Assembly: GCA_050084985.1 (NCBI GenBank) | Contig: JBITNC010000001.1 | Span: 55,366,001-55,430,000, forward strand | Origin: Nageia nagi | Taxonomy: Eukaryota > Pinophyta | Direction of reading: 5' to 3' | Length of the DNA: 64,000 nt | Notes under the pieces: model-generated | Databases searched by the model: none | What the model saw: the letters and a program-made list of their open reading frames with translations, nothing else | Told to the model about the DNA's origin: nothing | Program-made: the position numbers and the translations under genes | Part shown: in pieces, positions 49,290 through 60,893 of the stretch | Numbering within the stretch: the first letter of the stretch is position 1 | Layout: the number at the start of each line of letters is the position of its first letter

Positions 49290-49747
49290 ATCAATAAATA
49301 AAAATGACTAAATTTATGACTAATGCAATGACTATATATATGATGAATGCAATGACTAAATATGACATTAACTTAATGACTAAATATGTGATTAATTTAA
49401 TGACTAAATATATGATTAAATTAATGACTAAATATATGGTTAAATCAATGAATAAATATATGATTAAATAAATGACTAAATATACTACTGAATTCATGAC
49501 TAAATATATGATTAAATCAATGACTAAATATACTACTTAATTCATGACTAAATCGGTGACTAAATATACTACTAAATTGATGAATAAATCAATGACCAAA
49601 TAAATGACTAACATAGTTTAGTCATAAGTTTGGTCATGAGATAAATGACCGACAATAAACTACTAATGGTCACATGATAAAAAGTAGTCATTTATCTATA
49701 ATTTTTAGTATATTATTTAGTCATATATTGCTACTTTTGTATTATTG
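49290..49747. repeat. right subterminal repeats of the CACTA-like element
   Basis: About twenty copies of ATGACTAAATATATGAT-like words, mostly in one orientation, with inverted copies (TTTAGTCATA) nearest the end. The open frame on minus here only reflects this repeat. Confidence 0.85.
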
Positions 49748-50450
49748 CTTTAACAGTTAAACCCTAAACCCAAGTAACCCCATTGGTCAAATGTATAACC
49801 CTTTTTGAAAAATATTTAACCACTTTGATTAAGTGATCATATTAATCTCCTATATGTTTGTGAAAAATAATCATCAACTATATGTTTGTAAACTTTAAAC
49901 CCTAAACCCTATACCCTTAAGCCAAGTAAACAAACCTAAGTACTAAAATGTAAACCCTAAACCCTTAAGCCTTAAACAAACCTAAGCACTAAAATGTAAA
50001 CCCTAAAATCCTAAACCTAAAACTTAAACCCTAAACCCTTACTTTTCCTAAATTATTAAACTCTTAAACCCTTAAGTTCCTAAACCCAAGTAACCCTTAA
50101 ACTCTTTAATCGCTTTAACATCATTTTTGACCACATCGATCAAATATTTAACCCTTATAACCCTATAAACCTAAACACTAAAATGTAAACCCTAAAACCC
50201 TACCCCTAAACCCTTCAACTCTTCAACCCTAAACCCTTAAACTCTTGAACCCTTTATTGCAAACTCTTAAAATCATAAATCTTTAACAGTTAAAATCTTA
50301 AACCCAAGTAACCTTTAAAATATTTAAACCTTTAACCATAAAATCTAAACCCTAAGCCCTAAACCAAGTAACCCCATTGGTCAAATGTACAATCCTTTTT
50401 GCAAAATGTTTAACCTCTTTGATTACGTGGTCATATTAATCTCTTATTTA
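49748..50450. repeat. degenerate telomere-like array (part B)
   Basis: Resumes the array interrupted at 30622. The block from 49914 repeats the block at 30128, and 50345-50450 repeats 49755-49850 (CCAAGTAACCCCATTGGTCAAATGT). Taking out the CACTA-like insertion gives a period near 658 bp. Confidence 0.85.
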
Positions 50451-53400
50451 TTTATGAAAATTAATCATACAACTATATATTTATAAATACTTTTGGAGAA
50501 ACTTTGATCATAGGTCCTACAATCCAATTGAGTTTAAAAATGATATTAAAAGACTTATCTATCTATCCATTCACTTCTAGACAAACTTTGAAATGTCCTA
50601 CAAATGATTGTTGGTAAAGTTTTCAAACTCGTTGGCCAAGTGGTCACATTAATCTCCTATGTGTTTGTAAGAAGTAATCATTCAACTATATGTTTGTAAA
50701 TACTTTTGGATATATTTTTATAGGTCATAGATATGAGCCATTATTAGTAATTCTCATAATTAAGGTTCTTGATATAACTAATAGGAGTGGAAAATAACTT
50801 GATTACCTATAGAATTTAGTAGTTGTACTTGTAGCAAAATTTTAAGGAAAACTCTAATAGTAGGATTAAAAACATGAGCTAGAGGTGTCATTTTAAGTGG
50901 TCTATGGAAGGAACTTTTGAAAATGGCAATAGCCTATTAAATAATCCATGATCATGTGAAGAGGAGTTTATTAATTAAACAATTTCATAATCATTTGAAT
51001 AAGTTCCATGAGAATGTTGAAAAAAATTATAAAAGGATATGAAGATTCAAAGATATACTTGCATTCATTTTCATAGTCATTGAATTTGAATCTTCATTCA
51101 ATGGTGCATCATCTACAATCATATCTACATTCATGTTATCTTCAATGTACTCCTCTTCAATTGGGATGGAACTTTTAGGCACTTCATTACAATTCAGTTC
51201 TTTATTATGTGCTCTTTTTCTCTTTTCATTTTTGCATTCTTATCTCTTTTTGCAAGAATGTCTTCAAATGACATGACCTTCCTTCCTCTCTTTATTTGGC
51301 ATTTTTTTTATCATCCATGATGTTGATTAACTTGAGAAGCTTACAAATTCAATATTTTATATCTTTAGAAGATAGCCGTAATTGTAATGATTGCTTTTGG
51401 ATATAAGGCCTCAATTCTCTTTGTAAAAAACTTACTTCAACTTTAAATTAACTAAAATAGATGCCTTGGATATCAACCTAAGTATATTAATTGAACAATG
51501 TGCATGCATATGATAAAACCAAGTTAATTCTTGTAAAAAATGTTATTGTATGTTGTACTATATGAATAGAAGAGAATGATGCAAAGAACATCTCTATACA
51601 GTAAGTTGATTTTTTTCTTAATGGATTAAAAAATATTGAGATCCTGATATGTTTAACAGCTAGAACATATCAAGATCCTAATATATTCAAAATTCACTTT
51701 CCATGTACCCTCACCCACCAGCCTCAAATTTAGACTTGAAAAAGGCTAGGTGAGCCACTCCTCTACCTTGGACCTATAAGTAAATGTCCATGGTTGATTT
51801 CACTACAAAATCGTAACTTCGAGCATATATTTGATGGTGATTTTGATTGAATTTTATCAAGAAACTGAAACCCATTTTAGATGAAACAGTGGTGAATTCA
51901 AATATGTAATTTTTTTTGGAATTAGAGTATATTTTATATTTTCTATTAATTTTTGGTGAAACTAATCTATATACTTGAAATATGAGGGTCTCGTATTTTC
52001 TTAATAATTTTTTTATTATTTTTTGAGAGTTATGAAAAAAAATTATATAGGAACAAACTTCATAGAATTATCTATAAGAATAAAAAAAATTGAAAAAAAT
52101 ATTAAGTTTAGATCAAATTGTATGGGAAGGACACAAGCACTTTTCAAAAACACAAGCATGCCTAGTACAAAATTAATAAAAAAAATACTAAAGAAAAAAT
52201 TATGGAAAAATATCTAGGACAAGTTTGAATGTCTTAGGTATTTATTCCTAAAAGGATTTTAAAAAATACACTTATTTTAGTCAAGTTATGTGGGACAAAC
52301 ATGTGCATGGTATGGTCCAAAAATGATATTTTTTTTAAATAATTTTTGTTCATCCTATCAAATTTTCAATTCTATGATCTGGGTATAGGAATAAATTATA
52401 TATTTAAAAACCAGACTCTAAGAACTACAGTTTCACATTAGTGACCTTTTTATAATTCCATATTTAAGTGCTTCAAATTTTGAGATCAATTATACCTAAA
52501 CTTGAAAATCAAGGAAAATAATTCCACTTTTTGGCCTTAAAGTGGACCCAACTTCTTGCACCCACCCAAACATTATATTCTTTCATAATATTTATTGAAC
52601 TATTATTAAAAAAATTCATCTTTAAATAAATCATACCTTGATAGTAGTCAAATGAGAGAAATTAATCTTATCATATTAAGAATTATAAACCAATAAATTA
52701 TAAGCCAAACTATAATATTTATCTAGATGTTGTTCGAACATGATCTCTTCTTCTAGTAGATGTTGATCATTAAGCTACATAGTGTAATATAAAAATAAAA
52801 ATCTTCTCATGCTTAATTAGCTCCTTCAAGTTCTTTGAATACCTTTATAGTTTTTTGCACTTTGTTTTATTGATATTCATAGAAACACCTTGTAATGGTA
52901 GTAATTGTATTATAAGATTTCAATCTTTTCAATAATGATTTGCAAATAAGCAAGGAGTTCAATTTTTTTTAAGTTTAAAAAATAATTTCTCTAAAAAAGT
53001 CAAATATCAATGAATGAAAAAAACATTATTATCAATTTAAAGTTCTTCACAAATGACTTCAAAAAATCACAACTCATTTTCTTTCAAGGTTTTTGATAAA
53101 TATTGCATAAAAAAGTTAATTCATGATAAATTTATTTTCATATCATACATGTATTATGGTTTTTTTTTTTTTAATAATAAATTTCAATTTCACAGCAAAA
53201 ATATCTTCCATTTCATTTCATATATCTTTATAAATATAGAGAGGAGTTTGAGCTAGCTAGTTAATAGCACGGTAATGTGGATTCCATATTAGATTGCATG
53301 GCTTCAAGGATCCTCAAGTCATTGAAAAAAGTAAGTATTAATTGTTGAACATAACAAGTATCCTCAAACATCATAGACTTATTGAGCCTAAAGGGAAGGA

Positions 53401-54662
53401 TGGAAAACACAGGAGGCATCATGGATCTGTCATGCCTCCCTTGTGACAATAGATTAATAAGTGAGGTGAACTTTAGCAATTAGGATGATGAATGATATGA
53501 TTCTCAACTTTGTGGGAAGTTTTATTATAATGGAAATTGACATTTAAAATTTAAGTTGAAAAGTTAGTGAAATGCCTTAACTTTTTATAATCATCGTGCC
53601 TCCTTGGTAAGTGATGATGAGTGGTACGAAGGTGATTGAAGTTGTCAAGGGAAGAATGAAGGTTACAAACAACCAACATAAGTGAAGTGAGAGCCTTTTT
53701 TATAAGGACAAAAGTGATAACGAAGCCATAGAAGCCTATGAAATCAAAGGATTATGCTTGAAATTAGTAATAGTACTTCTAATTCTAGATAAGAATGTTC
53801 AAAGTATTCTCCAGTAGAAAGAGTTTCTTGAGCTTCCTCATGAAGTTTAAGGGCTACAACTTGGAGCTCTCAAAGAGAATAGCCTTGAGTTGGGTAGATG
53901 GATAAGTTGGTTAAATTTCAAGATAGATGTAGCTTTGTTAGAAGAATTCATTAGGTTTATGGTAAATGTATAGCATGCATCAAGAAAAATATTAATTATT
54001 AGGGTAAGTGAAGATTTTTGTTGGTGATGGGAAACTCCTAGGGAAAGATGATGATTACATCCTCATGAAATTGCTTCCATCCCTTTAACATCAAATGGTG
54101 CAACTAATTATGAAGTTTTTCACCTTAGACACTCAAACATATGTGATCCAAAGTTTCCTCTTTTGATTCTTAAATTTGTTGTGTTGAGATCATCAAATAA
54201 ATATATAAAAATTTATGTTATACTCACTAGAAAAGATGATTAAAACTTTCAAACGTGGTAGACTTGAAGCTCCACTTCATCAATGATTGCTAATGATGAT
54301 TTTCAAATATATAAGCATAAACAAAAAAGGAAGGATCTTATTCAAAGAACAAATGTTGAAAACTAACAATATTACATAATATACAAATTCTTCAAATAAC
54401 CACATAATTACCATTTATTTAAATTTGACATGAAACTACTTTTTCCCCAAACCTAAATTTTTATGTACTCTAATCTAAACCTTAAATCTATTTTACATAA
54501 GATATATTCATTTCTATTATTTTATAAAATATAATCACTGTTTAATTTATGTTCTCTTTTAAATTTAAAATTTAAGCAATGAATTTAATATTTGAATGCA
54601 TATTTGATTGCAAGAGAAATAAATTTGAATCATTTGATAAAAGATATAAAAATAAAATTTAA
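50451..54662. other. AT-rich DNA without clear genes
   Basis: Contents noted: a decayed third copy of array flank at 50620-50710; an acidic open frame on minus at about 51200-51050 (IPIEEEYIEDNMNVDMIVDD) that may be transposon debris; palindromic words at 51630-51690; homopolymer T at 53160-53172; a 72-codon frame on minus at 53479-53261 with no known motif. Confidence 0.4.
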
Positions 54663-54848
54663 TTATACTCTATCTCGACTCTCTAAACGACGGCGCCACC
54701 ATCCATTTGCCCACACTTCCCTTTCGTCCAACGCAGTAATTATACGAGCTGTGAGCCTCCACTTGGCAAGCGCATAGACAGCCTTCAAACACCTATCGCC
54801 CGTATCATCCCACAAACTTTGTTTTTTCTTCCAAAACTCGAATTTTCT
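54663..54848 (-). pseudogene. unrecognised GC-rich coding-like fragment
   Basis: On minus an open frame of about 61 codons without an internal ATG reads KKKQSLWDDTGDRCLKAVYA, then LAKWRLTARIITALDER and a Trp/Arg-rich end, stopping at 54665-54663. It is much richer in G+C and CpG than its surroundings, and the translation looks like real protein. I do not know the family. The plus-strand 61-codon frame over the same bases is less protein-like. Confidence 0.3.
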
Positions 54849-54949
54849 TTAGGTGAAAGAATGCAAATGTAAGCATGAGTTGTGAATTCTTACATTGGCT
54901 ATCATTCTTCAAACTATTTCCTTCGTCTTTTGAGTTGAAGTTCACCTTA

Positions 54950-55558
54950 GTTAAGATTGAAATTGTCTCTTCTATGTTTTGATTTACTTCTTGTTTTTTT
55001 TAATAGTTTACGCGCAAGGCAGGAACTGTCGAGAAGACAACTTTAAAAGAGGTAAGGATGCGTAATCATTCCTTATGCTGTGAACCCTGTTATTGTTCAA
55101 CAAATTCCTCCACCTATATTTTATTATATTGCATTTGATGTTGATTTACTTGTTTGTCTGTGAATGCTTTTGCAATTACATAGAAAAACAGCGGGAAGCC
55201 AAATTGATTGTAGAATGTGTTGAAAACGGCTCCTAATTCAGTCATTATATCTCTACATTTATATCTTTTCATGTGTACACTTGAATTCATATTTGAATAC
55301 TAAAATTGCATACCCCAACATTTTTAACATGTTTGCGTGTATTGGCTGTTGTTGTTTTTTAATAGTTCTCGCTGGAGATATTTTCAGTGATACATCATAT
55401 ACAAACATTATTATATATCATACATAAACCATGAAATTGCATTGTAGTTTTAAAACAAGTTATTATGAACACCTAAATTTATCAAGTCTGTACATTGTTC
55501 TAAAATTTGGTACTGTAGCATTTATGGGAAAACTAGATATGAGCAAAACTACACTATA
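54950..55558 (+). repeat. exon-cassette repeat, copy 2
   Basis: Aligns with copies 1 and 3. The exon-like core 55019-55051 has both borders: CGCGCAAG before and GTAAGGATG after. It reads AGTVEKTTLKE in phase 0. The last part (about 55390-55550) matches 61470-61690 of copy 3. Confidence 0.7.
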
Positions 55559-55801
55559 ATGATCGAGCACTGGATGGAGGTTCACAAACAGCGGCGGATT
55601 TACGAGCTCGGCTCATTGCCTCCTTTTCTGTTCGTCTTCGCCGGAAAAGTAGAACCGGTTCAGCAAGGGGAGCTGCCGGAATTTGCACCCGGGGCCTGTG
55701 AGCGAAACCGTGGACGCGCCTCGATTCTACAGATCCCTGTTCCTTGGATTCCATGTGGGCCCCGTGGGACCTATACGTGTCGCAATCGTATAGTTTTTTA
55801 G
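55559..55801. other. CpG-rich island with ORFs on both strands
   Basis: GC content rises sharply directly after cassette copy 2. Plus holds an 80-codon frame ([17 protein letters not shown]...), minus a 66-codon frame whose internal Met at about 55616 ([10 protein letters not shown], context GGCAATGAGC) would make a normal plant start with a GC-rich leader. Minus wording around '[12 protein letters not shown]' is typical of tRNA-derived sequence read as protein, so a SINE or tRNA fragment is an alternative. Unresolved. Confidence 0.3.
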
Positions 55802-55991
55802 TGTCAGCATAGTTTCTTAGTTGTGTAAAGATTGATTAATAAGGGTTATGGTGATTATTATTGTTGCCTAGGGTAATCCGGCCGCCTGCCTTGCTCACCG
55901 TGGTACCCATATAGATGAAAACAGATTAATTTTTTTTTGGGTTGCCTATGGAGTAAATGTGATGATAAATAACATCCATAGGCAGGAGAAA

Positions 55992-56102
55992 CGGAAACCT
56001 AACCCTAATGAAAAATCCCTAATCCTAACGGAAACCTAGCCCTAATGAAAAAACCCTAATCTTAACGGAAACCTAACGCAAACGGAAAAAACCCTAACCT
56101 AT
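55992..56102. repeat. three 37-bp telobox-bearing tandem units
   Basis: Units start CGGAAACCT at 55992, 56029 and 56066, each with CCCTAA-type words (AACCCTAA), the plant telobox. Confidence 0.85.
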
Positions 56103-56265
56103 GAATGGACGAAATATTTACGGTTCCTCTATCAATAAACAAAATGTTCAATCACCGCGTAAAAGCTGGAAAAGCACAGCTATGTTAGCAAAAGGCGTGG
56201 TCAAACCAGAGACTTCATTTTGTTACCGATAAAATCCGGCAACCATTATCTTCATCCGTGGCGTT

Positions 56266-56370
56266 TCACATGAGTTTACAGGGCCCGCAAACCCTACTAT
56301 ACCAAAATGATTTAAAAATAGCTGTAGCTGTGGGCACGGTTGAGTGTGTGTTAAGACTGGCAGCTGCCAT
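56266..56370 (-). CDS. possible first exon of a plastid-targeted protein
   Basis: On minus, an ATG at 56370 in a good plant context (ACAATGGCAGCTGCC) opens a 34-codon frame starting MAAASLNTHSTVPTATAI, rich in Ser, Thr and Ala and poor in acids, as plastid transit peptides are. A usable donor (CCT|GTAAAC) lies near 56281, and a TATATTTAA sits about 30 bp upstream of the ATG. No second exon is identified, so this is only a lead. The plus frame at 56258-56500 is the alternative reading. Confidence 0.25.
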   Translation of the reverse strand: MAAASLNTHSTVPTATAIFKSFWYSRVCGPCKLM

Positions 56371-56509
56371 TGTAATGGCCAGAGACAAGCGGTTAAATAT
56401 ATTCAAAAAAATTAACTATGAATTCATTTACAATTACTTCATTATTTTACAATGTAAATATTTTAATACTTTTTTTTGTTCATATATTACCTTTTGCTAA
56501 TATTTGGCT

Positions 56510-58290
56510 ATATAAATATTTCATATTTTATTTCAATCACTTGTTTTCAACAAAGGTAAGGGTTGTATATTAATACTTAATTTGTTTGAATAAGGGGTTT
56601 CACCGTCATGACTCTCTTCATATAAATTGATGTGATTGTCAATTCATCATTTATAATTTTATCTTTAATAACTTTCAAATAATATATTTATATATAGATA
56701 ACATGTATTTTTTATTATACATTTATCAAGCAATTCATTAGATTTGTTTTATCTGAAACTTGATTTAGTGATAAATTATAGTAAAATTGAAATAAGCTAA
56801 AGAAATATGTAAAAGAGGATTTTTAGTAATTATTAGAGAAAATTAAAAGTTAAAAATAATTATAATACCTTTTTGATATTGATTTTTAGTTTTTATGAAT
56901 ATAGATTTAGATGATTTGTTTGCATGGTTTGATAGGAGGGTAATTTTTTGATGGTTGTTGTATGGGGTATGGAAGTTGATTGTGGTAGAATTGTTTGTGT
57001 TTATTGATATTGAATGATTGATTGTATTGAAATAATTGGTTGGATGTGAAGAACTTGATGAGTTTGTGGTAATTTGATTTTGAAAGAATAGTTAAGTTTA
57101 AAGGATTGCGAGTTTTAAGGATTTGTGTGAGTTTGAGGAATTATTTGTGTCTACATGGTAGTTTTAGTTTGTGTATTGACTTGATTTTGTGCTTGGATAT
57201 GTTTCATGAATGTTGGATCAGATGTTTGAAATAACTTTCAATCTTCTAATTTGTAGTAATTTTTATGTAAATATTCATATAGTGTTTCAACATTTTGATC
57301 GAGAATGACTTCAAATTCAAGGTTGGCAGGGTCTACCTTAAGCAATTGTTTCTCATTGCTTGGAAGAATTTTTTTCCATGTTATTATCACTTTTGTTTTT
57401 AATGAATTTAAATTATGAATTCATGTTCTATGTTTAGCTTCATGTAAGGATCATGAGTTCATCTCAACTAACAAAAGTAATAGAAATTGATGTAAATAAT
57501 CACATAAATATTTTCAAATTCTTTGTATAAATTTGCATATGATCTCCGAAGGAATTTAATAATATTTTGCAAATTTGAGGATAGCATAGAAAAATCATAT
57601 AAACAAATCATACAAAATTTTTACTAAAGACAACATTGTGAGCTTAATGATTTCTACTTTAAGGTGTGTAAGAATACCATAACTTTTAAATATACCTCTA
57701 ATGGGGTGCTAGATAACTCTTGGCTCAATATTATAGATCACTATCTAGAGAGAATTGGGATCTAATTTCTCTAGGCATGTTATCAATCTAGGGTACAAGA
57801 GAGTGTCTTATGAAGCGTTATTCTTCATGCACTATGATAATTCACGGACAATGGTTACTTAGGGTTCAAAGGTGATAAGGGGATCCTAAAGGGATTTTCT
57901 CATATACCCTAAGGTATTTTAAGGCATCAAATCCATCTGCGAGTCCTATTTGAGGCGTAGGTATTGGTGTAGAACACATCGCTTTACTTGCCTCTTTGTA
58001 TGTAAGTGTGCATAGCTAAAAATAATGTCATTTTATGATATTTAAATACCTTCAAAATAAAGTTTGTAACTTAGATATAGCTAGTGTTAAAAATTAAAAA
58101 ACCAAAAATAAATCTAAATGCAACTAGGGTTTATGGTTCATCACTAAAAATATATGCATGTGAAGATAAATTTAGATCTAACTATTTAAATATAAATATA
58201 TAAACAATTGAATGAATAAAAAGATAACATTAATGAATGGATAAAAGGGATTATACTTAAATATTTTACCTTTATGCATACCTTAGATGG
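56510..58290. other. gene-free AT-rich DNA
   Basis: No coding frame or repeat boundary that I can support; a G/T-rich strand bias (TTTGTTTGA, GATTGATTG words) marks 56880-57240. Confidence 0.4.
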
Positions 58291-58968
58291 TTAGATATCC
58301 TTACTTTCTTTGATTGGATCTTGTACATTCAACTCCTCCGTATTTCCTATGATAACCAAATCATTGATATACACTACGATAATGTAAATACCGCCCCATG
58401 TTATCGAAGGTAGAAATTAGGATAATAAGGATTCCTAACAAATCCATGTTGTAATAAATGCTCAGCAATCCTTATGTATCAGGCTCCAAGCTTATAAATC
58501 TACACCTGTTTCCCTTGTTGGGATGAAAGATAAATTCCTCAGGTTCTACATGTAGAATTCATTCTCGAAGTCCTTATTTAGGAAGACACTCTTCACTTCC
58601 ATCTGATGTATTTTCTAGCCAAACTATGCAATCACCAAAAAATAAAACTTGATGGTCTTAACCTTGTCCATAGGAGCAAATGACTCCTCATAGTCTATGC
58701 CTCCCTCCTACGAATATCCCTTTATGTAACTAATCAAGCCTTCTAGTTGTTGACTGTTCCATCAACTTCATACTTTATTTTGAACACCTACTTGCACCTA
58801 ATGACCTTATTCCTAAAGATCTACTAAATCCCATGTGACATTATTCATCAATGCATCATACTTGAACTCCATGGATGAATTCAAATGTGGAAACTTAAGG
58901 GCCTCACGCATCATATTAGGTTGAGGACTATTCTCCATTGCGCTCATCAATGCAAGATTTATTTCCGC
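58290..58968 (-). pseudogene. Ty1/copia reverse transcriptase remnant
   Basis: On minus the order is 'MEFKYDALMNNVTWDLVDL' (before RT), then GIDYEESFAPMDKVKTIKF, KIHQMEVKSVFLNKDFENEF, and VVYINDLVIIGNTEEL, where the YVDD box has become YIND. These are standard landmarks of copia RT. Many stops and shifts. No LTR is visible nearby, so it is an isolated fragment. Confidence 0.8.
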
Positions 58969-59136
58969 TTAAGCCATGCTTCATGTTCTTGGTCTAAAGG
59001 TAGAAGTATCTTGTAAAGTACTCATATATGAATCCTATGGTATCTTCATGTAGTCAATCTCCTATATATGAATCAAGTGGCGAAGTCACTCCTCCTTTCT
59101 CATTATCATAATGAATGATGATAAGGCTATCAATAC

Positions 59137-59535
59137 TTGAAATTGATTAGTGATTATTATTGTATTACACTTACAATGGAACACTATACATGTATGGTTG
59201 ACCTTCTTGGTCGTGGGCATCTAAATGAAGCAAAATATTTTATAAATAGCATGCCAATAAAACTAGATGTTGCAGTGTGGATTTGTTTGCTTGGTGCCTA
59301 TAGAATTCATATCAATCTTGAACATTCTCACAATATTGAACAGAGAAACCATCTCCACTTATTACTTGGACTACCAAGCATGAATAAACCAAAATCTTTG
59401 TTTCCCATCCTTTGCATAGAAGGGCTTTTGCAGAGGAAGAAGTTATGCCTGCATTTTGCTATTGCAAAATTAAGAACTAATTCACATGAATTGCATACTG
59501 AAAGAGCTAGAAGGGTAATATTTGATATGCAATAG
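59137..59535 (+). pseudogene. PPR protein remnant, E and DYW region
   Basis: 132 open codons. Residues 15-58 match the last PPR motif and E domain ([20 protein letters not shown], then [23 protein letters not shown]). After a scrambled linker, [16 protein letters not shown] recalls the DYW start 'LCYHSEKLAIAFGL', but the HxE zinc ligand pair is lost and the DYW end is missing. Upstream PPR repeats are not found, so this is a 5'-truncated copy. The Met at 59137 is not a natural start. Intact relatives edit C to U in organellar transcripts. Confidence 0.75.
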
Positions 59536-59539
59536 GCCT

Positions 59540-60480
59540 ATCAATTTAAATATTCTATTCATCATTAGTGATTTTACTATCAAATAATTTTATATGCTTT
59601 ACCTTATATATTATTTAAAATCTTGGAACTTCATAAATAATCCGAGGTGCAATATTGAAGGTAGGAACAAACCACTGAATAACTTTTGTTGTCATTTGTG
59701 TGTTGATTGCATTACTTGGGCTGAAGTTTTCTTTCCTTTTGGAAATGTAAAACTTGGTTTACATGGCAGTGGAGTATTACTTGAAGGAAGTGTTTGCTTG
59801 TACATAGACAAGGGGAGCCTAACTTCTATTCTATGTTTTTGCAGGAGACTTATCACATCCAACCTCTTCAAGTGGCTTTAATTTTTTATAATCAATTATC
59901 ATATGGTTTAAATTAATAGAGCTGGAGAGGCCTAACCGCTCATGGAGGACATTTGTATATATTTTCATTCATGCAAACCTAATCTATTATGCATATCAAG
60001 GGTATAATTTGAACTTTTTAATTTGAAATGAGCTGCCATCTTGTTTTGGAAATGATATGGCCAGTATGATGCCCCACTTAAAATTGTTTTATGCACTATA
60101 ATTTTTAGGTGTAATATTATGTTCCACTATTATCTATGTTTTGTTCTAACTTAATGATTCTTGAAAAATAAGATTTCTTTATTTGTGAAACACTAAGTTT
60201 GTGAGTTGTTTCTTCATTATTTCTTTATTCAGTTTGTGAAACACTTACTTGTAGTAGTTTGATTGCAATCTTCAAGAAAAATAAATGTGAAGGAAATTTT
60301 TTGGCACAAAGTAGATTTATGAGGGGAATGTTTTCTTCTTTGTCTTCTCAATTTCAACTGCAGTGCTTCATTTTTTGCAGTAATTGCAATTGCAATTGCA
60401 ATACTTCATTCTTATGGTAATTTTGTAGTTTGTTTTAAGTTCGATATAAGGTTGGTCATTCATTTCTGAGTCTATGTCCT
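59540..60480. other. no gene supported
   Basis: A 95-codon frame (59594-59881) has some protein-like wording (FGNVKLGLHGSGVLLEG) but no family match. A run of TTGCAA words lies at 60380-60400. Confidence 0.3.
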
Positions 60481-60531
60481 TCTTCTTTTTGGTTCAACAA
60501 GTACTAAATTTTTGAAGATTTTATGTGCAAG

Positions 60532-60585
60532 GGCTATGAGAAAGAACATTCAAGTGCAATTTATGACATAATGCAGAAGAATAAG
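60532..60585 (+). other. candidate exon (18 codons), partial cassette copy 4
   Basis: Bordered by GTGCAAG| and |GTAGGG; translates in phase 0 to GYEKEHSSAIYDIMQKNK. The downstream intron start (GGCTGTGAATCCTGTTATTGTTCAAA, 60617-60642) is the best-conserved stretch of the cassette family. Probably part of the same gene as the exon at 61082. Confidence 0.4.
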
Positions 60586-60893
60586 GTAGGGATATGTTTC
60601 AAGTTTTTACATAGGCTGTGAATCCTGTTATTGTTCAAAAAAATTATTTTGTTTGGGCTTTAGACATAACAATTCATATTTCATTATTTCGGGGTAGTTT
60701 AATTTGTTGTTTATTAATGGATGCTCAAGGCTTATAGATAAAATATCTACCATTCATGTGTTCACACAAATTTTTCGGGTGTTTTAATTTGTTAATGTAA
60801 GAGGGTTTAAGATTTTTTATTCAAGGTAAATCAAGTAAATTTGGCACTATTAATAATTCTTCTTAGTTTCTTGCCAAAATCAAATTTACAGAG

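Larger units (their letters stand above)
30623..49747. mobile_element. CACTA-like DNA transposon, expanded by nested insertions
   Basis: Left end CACTAGTAGAATTTTGGTAG; right end, read inward on minus, CAATAATACAAAAGTAGCAA. After a small gap both continue ATATATGACTA and then ACTAAAA/TTATAG, giving an imperfect terminal inverted repeat of about 50 bp. The 3 bp CTT occurs on both outer sides (30620-30622, 49748-49750), the target size of CACTA elements. Subterminal regions are full of TGACTAAATATA words, as CACTA ends usually are. Removing nested elements leaves about 3.7 kb. No transposase core is recognisable, so it was non-autonomous or is badly decayed. Confidence 0.7.

Noticed and set aside
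49291-49497. 68-codon hydrophobic frame on minus (repeated VIYLVI words)
   Set aside because: It is a translation of the TGACTAAATATA subterminal repeats of the CACTA-like element.
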